Origin: an uncultured Caulobacterales bacterium
GTDB taxonomy: Bacteria; Pseudomonadota; Alphaproteobacteria; Caulobacterales; Maricaulaceae
Direction of reading: 5' to 3'
Assembly: GCA_947503715.1 (NCBI GenBank)
Contig: CANNER010000004.1
Location: forward strand, 248,001 to 312,000
Length of the DNA stretch: 64,000 nt
Positions 26,544 to 34,124 of this stretch are shown one piece after another; position 1 is the stretch's first letter, and each line of letters opens with the position of its first letter. The notes under the pieces were generated by a model, which had not been told where the DNA came from, ran no database searches, and saw only the letters and a list, made by a program, of their open reading frames with translations. The translations under genes and the position numbers were made by a program.

Positions 26544-27749
26544 ATGGCACATAAGTTGACCTTTACGGCGCGAGACCGTTTGAAATTGCTCCTCGGGGGG
26601 TCAGCTTTTGCGCTTGTCGGATGTGGCGGCGGGGGCGGCGGCAATAGTGGTGTCACACCCCCTTTGGTCGTCACACCCCCACCCCCCCCAACCCCACCAA
26701 CTCCCCCTGCCGCCTTTGAGCCGACAGTTGGCCAGTTTAAAAACGCCTTCGCTGCCAATTTCGAAATCGGTGCTGCCATTCAGGAGGACCAAACGCTGGA
26801 TGCCGATCAAGATTCGCAAATCCTGAAAGACCAGTTTAATTCCATCACAGCGGAATTTCAGATGAAACCGGAAATCATCGCGCCGACGGAAGGTGTGTTT
26901 GATTGGACCGTGCCGGACGCCCTCGTCCAATTTGCCGAAGATAATAATATGGTTATTCGGGGACATGCCCTGCTCTGGCATCAGGCGACGCCGGATTATT
27001 TCTTCGCCGGAACGCCCGCGGAAGTCCGCACACGATTGGAATCTTACATCACCGAAGTCGTCACGCGCTATAAAGACCGCGTCTTTGCCTGGGATGTCGT
27101 CAATGAAGTTATCACGGATGATAATAGTGCATCCGACCCCTATCGCCGGTCCAATTGGTGGGACGCCTCAGGCGGCAATGCGGATTATATTGATTGGGCG
27201 TTCAATGCCGCGCGGGCGGCAGATCCGAACTGTCAGCTTTTCATCAATGATTATAATACCGAGTTACCCGGTAAGCGCGGCCGCTATGTCACCGTCATCA
27301 AAGACTTGGTAGACCGAGGTGTCCCCGTGGACGGTGTCGGGCATCAAATGCATCTTCATGTCGAAACACCACTGGCTGAGGCCTTAGCTGCGATTGATGC
27401 CATTGATGATGAATTTATGGGCCTAATCCAACATGTTACGGAACTCGACATCTCGCTTTATAATGATCCGGGCAGTTGTTTTGGCGACCAGACCGGGTGC
27501 CGTGCCGACTATGGTGACAACATCCCCGCCAGCGTCATCACGCAACAGGCGGAGCTTTACCGGGATCTCTTTGAAGGGTTTGCGGCGCGATCTTCTGTGA
27601 CTTCCGTGACACTCTGGGGCGTCTCGGACGCGCAGAGCTGGCTCAATAATTTCCCGATCACGCGGACCAATGCGCCGCTGCTCTGGGACCGGGACCGCAA
27701 TGCGAAATCCGCCCTGCAAGCCATCCTCGATCCGGATTTCACGCCTTAA
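26544..27749 (+). CDS. Endo-1,4-beta-xylanase, GH10, lipoprotein
   Basis: Hydrolyses internal beta-1,4 bonds of xylan. The 401-residue product has an export signal with lipobox 'LVGC' (Cys at about 28), a Gly-rich run, then a Pro/Thr linker, so it is probably anchored in the outer membrane. The GH10 barrel shows 'GHALLWHQATPDYF', acid/base Glu188 in 'WDVVNEVI', 'FINDYNTE', 'GVGHQMHLHV' and nucleophile Glu300 in 'VTELDIS'; the two glutamates are 112 residues apart as expected. Cys pairs in 'GSCFGDQTGCRAD' may form a disulfide. It stands alone rather than in a xylan-utilisation cluster and is controlled by two LacI-type operators just upstream. Confidence 0.95.
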   Translation: MAHKLTFTARDRLKLLLGGSAFALVGCGGGGGGNSGVTPPLVVTPPPPPTPPTPPAAFEPTVGQFKNAFAANFEIGAAIQEDQTLDADQDSQILKDQFNSITAEFQMKPEIIAPTEGVFDWTVPDALVQFAEDNNMVIRGHALLWHQATPDYFFAGTPAEVRTRLESYITEVVTRYKDRVFAWDVVNEVITDDNSASDPYRRSNWWDASGGNADYIDWAFNAARAADPNCQLFINDYNTELPGKRGRYVTVIKDLVDRGVPVDGVGHQMHLHVETPLAEALAAIDAIDDEFMGLIQHVTELDISLYNDPGSCFGDQTGCRADYGDNIPASVITQQAELYRDLFEGFAARSSVTSVTLWGVSDAQSWLNNFPITRTNAPLLWDRDRNAKSALQAILDPDFTP

Positions 27750-27868
27750 CACCGCGTGAGCGCATCGTAACATCGCGGCGCATCATCGCCCGATTATCGG
27801 CATAATCGGAACACATTTGCTCGCTCTCCTATCGGTTCATATCGAACCCAACCCAGAGGAGAGATGAT

Positions 27869-28498
27869 ATGACTATGATGAAAACCACGATTTCCGCACT
27901 GGCCCTGACCGCAATTGCAGGCACGGCCAGCGCCGGAGACTTCGCTACGCTCGACACCAATACGGACGGGCAAGTCAGCTTTACCGAATATAGCGCCCAT
28001 GCCGTCGCGGAAGGTAAAACGGTCACCCTCGCCGCGCAGGAATTTACGCGGATCGCCCAAGGCGACGCGATTGTGACCGAGGATGAAATGCTGATGGCGA
28101 GCGCCTTTGCAAACCAGCCCTATGTCTTGCAGAATGACGCCTTTATCACGGAACCCCTGCCTTATGAGCCCGTGGAAACGGTAGAGCCTGTCGAGACATT
28201 TGAGAGCTTCCCGCAATCCGTCGAAGCGATTGAGCCGCCCGTCATGGACGAACCGGCCCCTGAAGAGGTTCCCGTTGAGGAGGCCCCTGTTGAAGAGTTG
28301 GGCGAGGAGACACTGGACGCGACTCCGATTCAGGACCCCGTTTTGGAAGCGCCTGAGCCGGTTACCGACCTCCCGCTGGAGCTTGAAACGCCCTTAGAGG
28401 AAGGCGTGACGGATTTACCAGAGCCGGAGATTGAGGTTGAAACCGAGACGGATGTCGAGGTGGAAGAACCAACACTCGAAGACGGTGAAATTTATTAA
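27869..28498 (+). CDS. Secreted EF-hand protein with acidic Pro/Glu-rich tail
   Basis: 209 residues. ATG 27869 follows AGAGGAGAG. Signal peptide 'MTMMKTTISALALTAIAGTASAG' is followed by a canonical EF-hand loop 'DTNTDGQVSFTE' (about residues 28-39) and a weaker second candidate ('GDAIVTEDEM'). From about residue 90 to the end the chain is low-complexity, dominated by Glu, Pro and Val ('EEVPVEEAPVEE', 'PVLEAPEPVTDLP'), and very acidic. It probably binds calcium in the periplasm or at the surface; the tail could act as a charged spacer. Function unknown. A strong terminator follows. Confidence 0.85.
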   Translation: MTMMKTTISALALTAIAGTASAGDFATLDTNTDGQVSFTEYSAHAVAEGKTVTLAAQEFTRIAQGDAIVTEDEMLMASAFANQPYVLQNDAFITEPLPYEPVETVEPVETFESFPQSVEAIEPPVMDEPAPEEVPVEEAPVEELGEETLDATPIQDPVLEAPEPVTDLPLELETPLEEGVTDLPEPEIEVETETDVEVEEPTLEDGEIY

Positions 28499-28520
28499 TT
28501 CCACCCCATTCTAAAACAAG

Positions 28521-28549
28521 AACCCGTCGGAGTTTCCGGCGGGTTTTTT
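28521..28549 (+). terminator. Rho-independent terminator after the EF-hand gene
   Basis: An 11-bp stem AACCCGTCGGA / TCCGGCGGGTT with one T-G wobble and a 3-nt loop runs into a TTTTTT tract. It lies 22 bp after the stop codon and just before the convergent gene at 28555. Confidence 0.9.
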
Positions 28550-28554
28550 CATGC

Positions 28555-29220
28555 CTAATCGTTTTTCACGACTCGCAGGAAGGGCCGCTTCTGCCCCGGT
28601 TTGGCCGTCGGTCGTGCAGGCGGGACATATTCGGGAATATAGGGTTCAGGTTTCGGCTTTGGCGCAACGGGTGCGTCTGTGACGGCGACAAGTTTTGGCG
28701 GACCTGCGTTTACAGGCGGGGGCGCGGGTTCATCCGCGATGAAGTCATCTTCAATATTGCGCACACGCGGCGTGAATTTCGGTTTGCGTTTCGATTTAAA
28801 TGAAGACCGCGCGCCATCCTCATTTTTCCAACGGTCGGCTGTCCGCGTATAGTCGCGATCCGGATCGGGCTCCGTCGGACCTTCAGCTTGCTTCTTCTTC
28901 AGCTCTTTCACCTTGCGGTTCATTCGCGCGACGACCTGTTTCTGCGCGGCAGATAGCGCGTCGCCCGCGCGCCCCTTTTCCAAATCGTGAAAGGCGGAGC
29001 CATAGGTCTCGAGCCGTTCCAACACGCTCTCGCCGAACTCATCCTCGAAATCGGAGATATGGCCCAGCTCTGTTAGCTTGGCATGAAGACGGGCAATTTT
29101 GCGTTTGGCATTGGCGGCGGACCGTTCGCGGGCCTTGGCCATTTTATCACGGTAAGCGGTCTCTGCGCGCTCCCGCGCCTCGGTCTCGGCCTGCCATTGC
29201 TGTCGATCATAATCGGACAT
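28555..29220 (-). CDS. Hypothetical highly charged protein, 221 aa
   Basis: Not recognised. Cytoplasmic, no signal or membrane segment. Residues 1-65 are a Lys/Arg/Glu-rich helix ('RERAETAYRDKMAKARERSA', then 'KRKIARLHAKLTELG'), probably coiled coil. The middle is helical and basic ('VVARMNRKVKELKKKQ'). The last 80 residues are Pro-rich and probably disordered ('APVAPKPKPEPYIPEYVPPA') with a basic end ('RPFLRVVKND'). The charge pattern suggests nucleic-acid or envelope-partner binding. It lies upstream of, and may be co-oriented with, nothing downstream but the terminator; gapR is 50 bp upstream on the same strand, so the two may share a transcript. Confidence 0.75.
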   Translation of the reverse strand: MSDYDRQQWQAETEARERAETAYRDKMAKARERSAANAKRKIARLHAKLTELGHISDFEDEFGESVLERLETYGSAFHDLEKGRAGDALSAAQKQVVARMNRKVKELKKKQAEGPTEPDPDRDYTRTADRWKNEDGARSSFKSKRKPKFTPRVRNIEDDFIADEPAPPPVNAGPPKLVAVTDAPVAPKPKPEPYIPEYVPPARPTAKPGQKRPFLRVVKND

Positions 29221-29270
29221 AGCGCCCGATTAGAGTATTTAGAACGAAAAGGGAACAGAAAAACCTGCTC

Positions 29271-29537
29271 TTAAACCCCGTCCGCGGCTTCCAGATAAAT
29301 ATCCAGCAGGGCTTCCTGCTCGGCGCGTTCATTTTCGTCCTGTTTGCGCAAGGCGATGACCTTGCGCATGACTTTCGTGTCGAGGCCGAAGGTCTTCATC
29401 TCGGCATAGACATCGCGGATGTCGGAGGCCAGTTCGGCCTTTTCCGCTTCCAGCCGCTCAACGCGGGCAATGAATTGGCGCAGTTTTTCGCGTGTGGCTT
29501 GGCCCATCTGATCGGCGCGGTCGGACTCACTCATCAT
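29271..29537 (-). CDS. gapR: GapR (DUF2312) nucleoid-associated DNA-binding protein
   Basis: 88-residue alphaproteobacterial chromosome-structuring protein. In Caulobacter GapR encircles overtwisted, AT-rich DNA ahead of forks and polymerases and stimulates topoisomerases. The diagnostic segment is visible: '[21 protein letters not shown]' (long coiled coil), '[26 protein letters not shown]' and 'ALLDIYLEA'. Length fits the family (about 85-90). Two ATG codons are adjacent at the start (29535-29537 and 29532-29534). Confidence 0.95.
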   Translation of the reverse strand: MMSESDRADQMGQATREKLRQFIARVERLEAEKAELASDIRDVYAEMKTFGLDTKVMRKVIALRKQDENERAEQEALLDIYLEAADGV

Positions 29538-29700
29538 GGCTATTTCTCTTCAAAAGGATAAACTGGAAGCAGGCTCATAGCGCCCCGCACGCGCAGACGC
29601 CACGCCCCGCCGCACCAAAATATGTGGATGAGACATTATTTCAGGTCGCCGCGCCGCGTCAGCCGTATATAAAGCCGATACACATTACAGAAAGCCTCCC

Positions 29701-29904
29701 ATGCTCATCGCTCTTTATATCCTGACCGGCCTCGCCTTTGTCTTTGTCGTCGTGACCCTCGTGATGGGGACGGCCGCCATGACCCAGAAAAGCGAAGCCA
29801 GCCGCAAGAAGTCCAATGATTGGATGTGGCGCCGGATTTACGCGCAGGTCGCCGCGATCGGCCTGCTCGCCCTAACTGTTTATATGCGGAATAAAGGAAT
29901 TTAA
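29701..29904 (+). CDS. HIG1-domain (twin transmembrane) protein
   Basis: 67-residue membrane protein with helix 1 'LIALYILTGLAFVFVVVTLVMG', a short basic loop ('KSEASRKKSNDWMWRR') and helix 2 'IYAQVAAIGLLALTVYM'. This is the hypoxia-induced-gene-1 hairpin; such proteins associate with respiratory complexes in mitochondria and some bacteria. The adenosyltransferase gene starts 2 bp after its stop, an arrangement common in alphaproteobacteria. Confidence 0.85.
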   Translation: MLIALYILTGLAFVFVVVTLVMGTAAMTQKSEASRKKSNDWMWRRIYAQVAAIGLLALTVYMRNKGI

Positions 29905-29906
29905 GC

Positions 29907-30482
29907 TTGGTCAAGCTGAACAAGATTTATACGCGCACGGGCGATGACGGCTCGACGGGCCTCGTCGATGGGTCGCGCCTGTCCAAGACCGCGCAGCGCG
30001 TGCGCGCTTACGGCGATGTGGACGAGACGAATGCCGTCATCGGGCTTGTTAGGCTGCATCTGGAAAATCGCCGGCTCGACGAGATGCTCTCGCGCATTCA
30101 AAATGATCTCTTCGACCTCGGCGCAGACCTCGCCACACCCCTCCCGAAGGCAGGCGAAGCGGATAGCGAATATGCCCTGCGCATGGTGCCGGAACAGACG
30201 ACGCGGTTGGAACAGGAATTAGATGCGCTCAATACGGATCTCACCCCGCTCAACAGTTTCGTCCTCCCCGGAGGCCACCCGCCCGCCGCCTATCTCCACC
30301 AAGCCAGAACCGTCTGCCGCCGCGCGGAACGGGAATGTGTGGCCCTGGCGGAGGAAGAGGCGGTCAATCCGGCGGCCTTGGCGTATTTAAATCGGCTGTC
30401 GGATTTCCTGTTTGTCGCCGGACGCTGGTGCAATGATCAGGGGGATGCGGATGTGAAATGGGTGCCGGGGGCTAATCGGTAG
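29907..30482 (+). CDS. Cob(I)yrinic acid a,c-diamide/cobalamin adenosyltransferase, PduO type
   Basis: Transfers the adenosyl group of ATP to cob(I)alamin to make coenzyme B12. The 191-residue protein has the family signatures 'KIYTRTGDDGSTGLVDG' (ATP loop) at the N-terminus, 'GDVDETNAVIGL', 'QNDLFDLGADLATP' and 'CRRAERECV..' with 'YLNRLSDFLFVAGR'. The start is the unusual codon TTG 29907: the conserved MVKLNKIYTRTGD begins there, the upstream gene ends at 29904, and GGAAT sits 8-12 bases before it. Confidence 0.94.
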   Translation: MVKLNKIYTRTGDDGSTGLVDGSRLSKTAQRVRAYGDVDETNAVIGLVRLHLENRRLDEMLSRIQNDLFDLGADLATPLPKAGEADSEYALRMVPEQTTRLEQELDALNTDLTPLNSFVLPGGHPPAAYLHQARTVCRRAERECVALAEEEAVNPAALAYLNRLSDFLFVAGRWCNDQGDADVKWVPGANR

Positions 30483-30643
30483 GGGTTTGAGACTTTGCGG
30501 GCGTCTTTAATTGAGCGAAAATAGGCCACTCAGATTTTTCCGTTCTGAGGCATGAAGTGCTTGCTATTATTGACTTTGCCAAATGCGGAAGCCAGCATCC
30601 ATCTGGACGGTGCGTCCGAGGCACCCTACTGATTTTGCCGCGC

Positions 30644-31759
30644 TCATTCGACCAGATTGGTTGCGCATGCCGTACGTAATGCAACCGCTGTATCCCGCAA
30701 TAATTTTGTGAAAACAGGTTCCCGGTCTGCGTTGATATGACCAATCATGGTCGCCTGATATTCCGGGATCGCAAAGGCAAAGCTCAGATAGCCCATTGTG
30801 TCGCCTGTATGCCCGACCAACTCCAACCCGTCACGGCCAATGTAGAACTCGGCACCTGCACCATCTTCGCGAAGATCACGCCCGGCTTTCACACGCGAAG
30901 ACATCAAAGCTTCACCGACCTCACGCTTTTGCCCGCCGTCCATAAAATAAGCGTTTAGGAAGCGGCGTAGATCTGCTGTCGTGGCGGTGACCCCGCCATC
31001 GGCGCCGGTATTTTCAGCATAGATCCAGGTATCGGCATTCTCGCGCAACTCGGTACCATACCCATGGATCGCGCCGCCTGGGTGCTCGATATTGTAGCGT
31101 GTATCGTCCAGAGATAGCGGTTGAAGAATATATTCCTCAGTCAATGCCTTGAACGATTTTCTAGTCACCTCTTCAGCGACAAGCGCCAAGATCTGATAGT
31201 TCGTATTCGAATAAGCATAATACTCTCCGATCGCACCCGTTGCCTTGCGCCGCTTGGCGACTTTCAGCGTAAAGTCTGCCGAGATAGGTTTTTTCCAGTT
31301 GTTGAAAAAGTAGGAGCGGTAATCATAATAATCCGGCACACCGCTTGTATGATTAAGCATTTCGCGCAGACTCGCCTCGGCATTTGGAATACGGTCCAGA
31401 GTGCCATCGGTCAGATATTGTGTGGCGGGCGCATCAAGATCGAGTTTGCCTGCATTAGCGAGCTCATGAATCACAGCAGCAGTATAAAGCTTGCTGATAC
31501 TGGCAATGCGGAGCTGCTCGTCTGTGGGCATGGCCGCTTTGGTTTTCCGGTTGGCTATACCGCGCGCTTCAAGAAAGGACACCCCGCAGCCCTGCACATC
31601 GAGAATAGCGCCCGCTTTAGACATGTTCGCTGCCTCTGAAACAGCCACTTCCAGCATTTGGGTCGCTGTCTCTGCATGTGTCTCTCGCGCGGTCTGAGCG
31701 TTGGCCGTGAGGCCGGCAAACATAATCGCAGCAAAACAGGATGTAACTCTAAAGCGCAT
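30644..31759 (-). CDS. Secreted serine hydrolase (beta-lactamase class C/DD-peptidase fold)
   Basis: 371-residue exported enzyme. Signal peptide ends near 'GLTANAQ'. Penicillin-recognising motifs are intact: SxxK as 'SISK' (about residue 88-91), YxN as 'YSNTN', and HTG as 'GHTGDTMG' in place of KTG. 'MLNHTSGVPDYYDY' is the typical loop of this family (EstB, DD-carboxypeptidase or D-aminopeptidase). Substrate is not predictable. It is divergently transcribed from an Lrp-type regulator, which likely controls it; an inverted repeat (31769-31791) lies just upstream of its Shine-Dalgarno sequence (AAGGAG). Confidence 0.92.
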   Translation of the reverse strand: MRFRVTSCFAAIMFAGLTANAQTARETHAETATQMLEVAVSEAANMSKAGAILDVQGCGVSFLEARGIANRKTKAAMPTDEQLRIASISKLYTAAVIHELANAGKLDLDAPATQYLTDGTLDRIPNAEASLREMLNHTSGVPDYYDYRSYFFNNWKKPISADFTLKVAKRRKATGAIGEYYAYSNTNYQILALVAEEVTRKSFKALTEEYILQPLSLDDTRYNIEHPGGAIHGYGTELRENADTWIYAENTGADGGVTATTADLRRFLNAYFMDGGQKREVGEALMSSRVKAGRDLREDGAGAEFYIGRDGLELVGHTGDTMGYLSFAFAIPEYQATMIGHINADREPVFTKLLRDTAVALRTACATNLVE

Positions 31760-31768
31760 ATCTTTCTC

Positions 31769-31791
31769 CTTATTACTTCTCGAAGAATAAG
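31769..31791. promoter_or_regulatory. Inverted repeat, candidate Lrp-type operator or 5'-UTR hairpin
   Basis: CTTATT-A-CTTC-TC-GAAG-AATAAG: ten paired bases with one bulged A, inside the 103 bp between the divergent serine hydrolase and Lrp-type genes. Its position fits autoregulation and control of the hydrolase. Confidence 0.4.
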
Positions 31792-31862
31792 CACAAAACT
31801 ATTCACATGCTCGGCGTATTTCGATAGAAATATGACGAAAATCGCCGCGAAAGAGCATTTCA

Positions 31863-32339
31863 ATGAACAAAACCGCAAAATATATCCTCGATGACTTTGA
31901 TCGAGCCATTCTCGCCATTGTGCAAGCGGACAATCAACGCTCCCATGCCAGCATTGGCGAAGACGTGCATTTGTCGGCCTCATCTGTGCGACGCCGCCTC
32001 GCTTTGATGCGCGAAAACGGTGTGATTACCGCCGATGTCGCTCTCACAGACCCGTCCAAACAGGGGCTTACTTTTATTGTATATGTATCGTTCGAACGCG
32101 AGGAACTACATATCTATGAAGACTTCCGTAGGCAGATGAACGCCGATACGGCTGTCTCCCAATGTTACCATATTTCCGGCGACCATGACTTCGCGCTCAT
32201 CGTTCACGCCGCAACACCTGAAGCCTATGAACGCTGGGGCAAAGAAACCCTGATGGCCAACACCGCCATCCGCCGCTACTCGACATCGCTTGTCTGGAAC
32301 CGCTCAAAATTCACAACGCATATTACACCCGTGGGGTGA
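31863..32339 (+). CDS. Lrp/AsnC family transcriptional regulator
   Basis: 158-residue regulator with an N-terminal helix-turn-helix ('SHASIGEDVHLSASSVRRRL', about residues 26-46) and a C-terminal RAM ligand-binding domain ('ISGDHDFALIVHAATPEAYERW'). 'YSTSLVWNRSKFTT' is the usual end of the effector domain. It is divergent from the serine hydrolase, the probable target. The ligand is probably an amino acid or short peptide product (inference). It differs clearly from the second Lrp-type protein at 44443. Confidence 0.93.
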   Translation: MNKTAKYILDDFDRAILAIVQADNQRSHASIGEDVHLSASSVRRRLALMRENGVITADVALTDPSKQGLTFIVYVSFEREELHIYEDFRRQMNADTAVSQCYHISGDHDFALIVHAATPEAYERWGKETLMANTAIRRYSTSLVWNRSKFTTHITPVG

Positions 32340-32415
32340 AGCGCTGAGCGACTTACTTTGGGCGTTTTAAGCCACTCGGCATAATAGACAAATTTAGGGT
32401 GAACTCCCTCGCTTT

Positions 32416-32516
32416 GTCATTACCGGACTTGTCCCGGTAATCCATAGAGTGGCACAAGTTGGGACTAGATTACCGCCACTTATTTGTTTGAAGCCAAACG
32501 ACGAGGCGGTAATGAC
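32416..32516. repeat. Palindromic intergenic unit, type C (101 bp)
   Basis: Ends are GTCATTACC (32416-32424) and GGTAATGAC (32508-32516), a perfect 9-bp inverted pair. Internal hairpins are TTACCGG/CCGGTAA (32420-32440) and ATTACCGCC/GGCGGTAAT (32469-32513). Length equals that of the type A units. Confidence 0.75.
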
Positions 32517-32585
32517 GGGGTTGAAACCCTCACTCTCAATTTACCATTTCTGAAAACCACAGGGTAGTTGTGTGACAAGCCAGAC

Positions 32586-32686
32586 TGTCATCCCGCACGC
32601 AGCGAAGCGGAGATGCGGGACCTGTCGGTTGCTCTCTCGAACTTGCGTTCACAAACGACAGGCCCCGTATCAAGTGCGGGGTGACA
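32586..32686. repeat. Palindromic intergenic unit, type A copy 1 (101 bp)
   Basis: TGTCATCCCGCA...TGCGGGGTGACA ends, with three internal hairpins (CCCGCA/TGCGGG, CCTGTCG/CGACAGG, CCCCG/CGGGG). By hand count it differs from copy 2 at 33290-33390 at 12 of 101 positions. Confidence 0.85.
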
Positions 32687-32773
32687 AGGGGGGATTTCGA
32701 TGCTGAAAAAGATAATCCTCGGTTATGCCAGTTTTATAAGTGTGGATTGGGAAAGCCTTCTATCGTTAGGGTA

Positions 32774-32877
32774 CCTGTCCCCGGCGCAAGCCGGGGCCTC
32801 CCTAATCTGTTGGAATGTCTGCATTAATCCACCTTTCGCACTTTACGAACGAGGCCCCGGCCTGCGCCGGGGACAGG
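32774..32877. repeat. Palindromic intergenic unit, type B (104 bp)
   Basis: Left arm CCTGTCCCCGGCGC (32774-32787) plus GCCGGGGCCTC (32790-32800) mirrors right arm GAGGCCCCGGC (32851-32861) plus GCGCCGGGGACAGG (32864-32877). 25 of 27 arm positions pair around a 50-bp AT-richer centre. Confidence 0.85.
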
Positions 32878-33114
32878 CTTATTAACGGGGATTGAAATTT
32901 ATTTCAAAAACTGCGTCCACACCCCCTGAGAGTTGTGTCATTTTCATCCTGTCTTCTTTCACAGGGCGGTCAGGTGCACATTGGCTTAATCGGAAAGAAG
33001 CGGTGCTTGTCATTGGAGCGAAGGGCGTAATGTCCCGGTTGCTTGGGTGGCCTGACGAGAGCTGATCGTTCCCCGACTGAATGGTTCGGCCGTTAGTGCG
33101 AAAAGGCGCCGCCA

Positions 33115-33183
33115 CGTGGGCCCGTTGGGGTTCGAAAACTTAGCTTTAACTCTGGTTTGCGACCAGAACCCTGAATACCCACG
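33115..33183. other. Nested inverted repeats, candidate structured RNA or site
   Basis: CGTGGG (33115-33120) pairs with CCCACG (33178-33183), GGGTTC (33128-33133) with GAACCC (33166-33171), and TCTGGT-TTGCG-ACCAGA (33151-33167) forms an inner hairpin, partly in competition. It does not match tRNA, SRP RNA or tmRNA by eye. Nature unknown. Confidence 0.3.
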
Positions 33184-33289
33184 CGGACATCCCGTTTCTT
33201 TTGAGATTAAAACGAAACAAACGGACATAACTAAGAGATACAGGAGCCGCAAGGTTCTGAGGTTTACGAAAGCCAGCGGTTCCCACCGC

Positions 33290-33390
33290 TGTCATCCCGC
33301 ACGCAACGGAGTGGAGATGCGGGACCTGTCGGCTGCACGCTCAAACCTGCGTTTATAAACGTCAGGCCCCGCATCAAGTGCGGGGTGACA
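33290..33390. repeat. Palindromic intergenic unit, type A copy 2 (101 bp)
   Basis: Same ends and same 101-bp length as copy 1. A separate small hairpin AGCGGT-TCCC-ACCGCT (33275-33290) abuts its left end. The unit lies 25 bp after the sco stop codon. Confidence 0.85.
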
Positions 33391-33414
33391 ATAAGTTGTG
33401 CCTGAAAGGTTGCC

Positions 33415-34062
33415 CTACTCCCCCTCGGCCAAAACCTTCCGCACCCGTATCGCGATATCCTGCGGGGTAGACCTCGCCGAGAAGAAATCGACGAATTGCC
33501 CGTCCGCGCCCATGAGATAAATAATATCCGAATGGTCGACGGTATAGTCCGTATTGCCTTCCGGCACGGGGGAGCCGTCGGGCATGATCTTGCTGCTGGC
33601 GACGCGGTAGACGCCCTTGGCCGCATCGACCTGTTCCGGGGTTCCGGTGAAGCCTTTAAGCCCGCGCGGGAACGGGTCAAACGCGACATATTCGGCGAGC
33701 TTCTCAGCCGTGTCGCGTTCGGGGTCGACGGTGAAGAGGATATAGCCGACTTCATCACCGCGTTCGCCCAAAAGCGTTTCCGCCGCACCGAGCTTGGACA
33801 GCGCCGTCGGGCAGACATCCGGGCAGAAGGCAAAGCCGAAATAAATGAGATGCGGTTTTCCGAGCAGGTCAGCTTCCGTCACGGTCGCACCTGTTGTGTC
33901 GACCAGTGTGAACGGCCCGCCAATCGCGGCGGTCCCCGTGCTGGTCACCGTCTTGCCGGAGGTTCCGGCGCGGTTGGTGTCTTCGGCCTGACACGCGACC
34001 AATGCGGAGGCGGCCACTGCGCTCACGGATAATTTTAAAAGCCAATTCGTCGCGTTTCCCAT
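33415..34062 (-). CDS. SCO1/SenC family copper chaperone
   Basis: 215-residue thioredoxin-fold protein that delivers copper to the CuA site of cytochrome oxidase or acts as a redox relay. The N-terminus is a signal with 'ALVAC', a possible lipobox. Copper ligands are present: CPDVC in 'FAFCPDVCPTAL' and the distal histidine in 'YTVDHSDIIYLM'. It is divergent from regB with 62 bp between starts; the senC-regA-regB grouping is conserved in alphaproteobacteria and ties copper/oxidase status to RegBA redox control. Confidence 0.95.
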   Translation of the reverse strand: MGNATNWLLKLSVSAVAASALVACQAEDTNRAGTSGKTVTSTGTAAIGGPFTLVDTTGATVTEADLLGKPHLIYFGFAFCPDVCPTALSKLGAAETLLGERGDEVGYILFTVDPERDTAEKLAEYVAFDPFPRGLKGFTGTPEQVDAAKGVYRVASSKIMPDGSPVPEGNTDYTVDHSDIIYLMGADGQFVDFFSARSTPQDIAIRVRKVLAEGE

Positions 34063-34124
34063 GTCATACCTTTCATGCGATGCGTAATAAGTTCGAATGT
34101 GGCTTATAGAGAACCGGAGACTTT

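Larger units (their letters stand above)
32340..33414. other. Gene-free stretch rich in palindromic repeats
   Basis: No convincing gene in about 1.07 kb. It contains three kinds of 101-104 bp palindromic units (32416-32516, 32586-32686, 32774-32877, 33290-33390). The middle part, about 32880-33275, is not explained: short ORFs there have no family features, and a set of short inverted repeats lies at 33115-33183. Confidence 0.8.

Noticed and set aside
32700-33358. Short frames in the gene-free stretch (61-80 codons)
   Set aside because: They run through palindromic repeats or lack any ribosome-binding site and family similarity.
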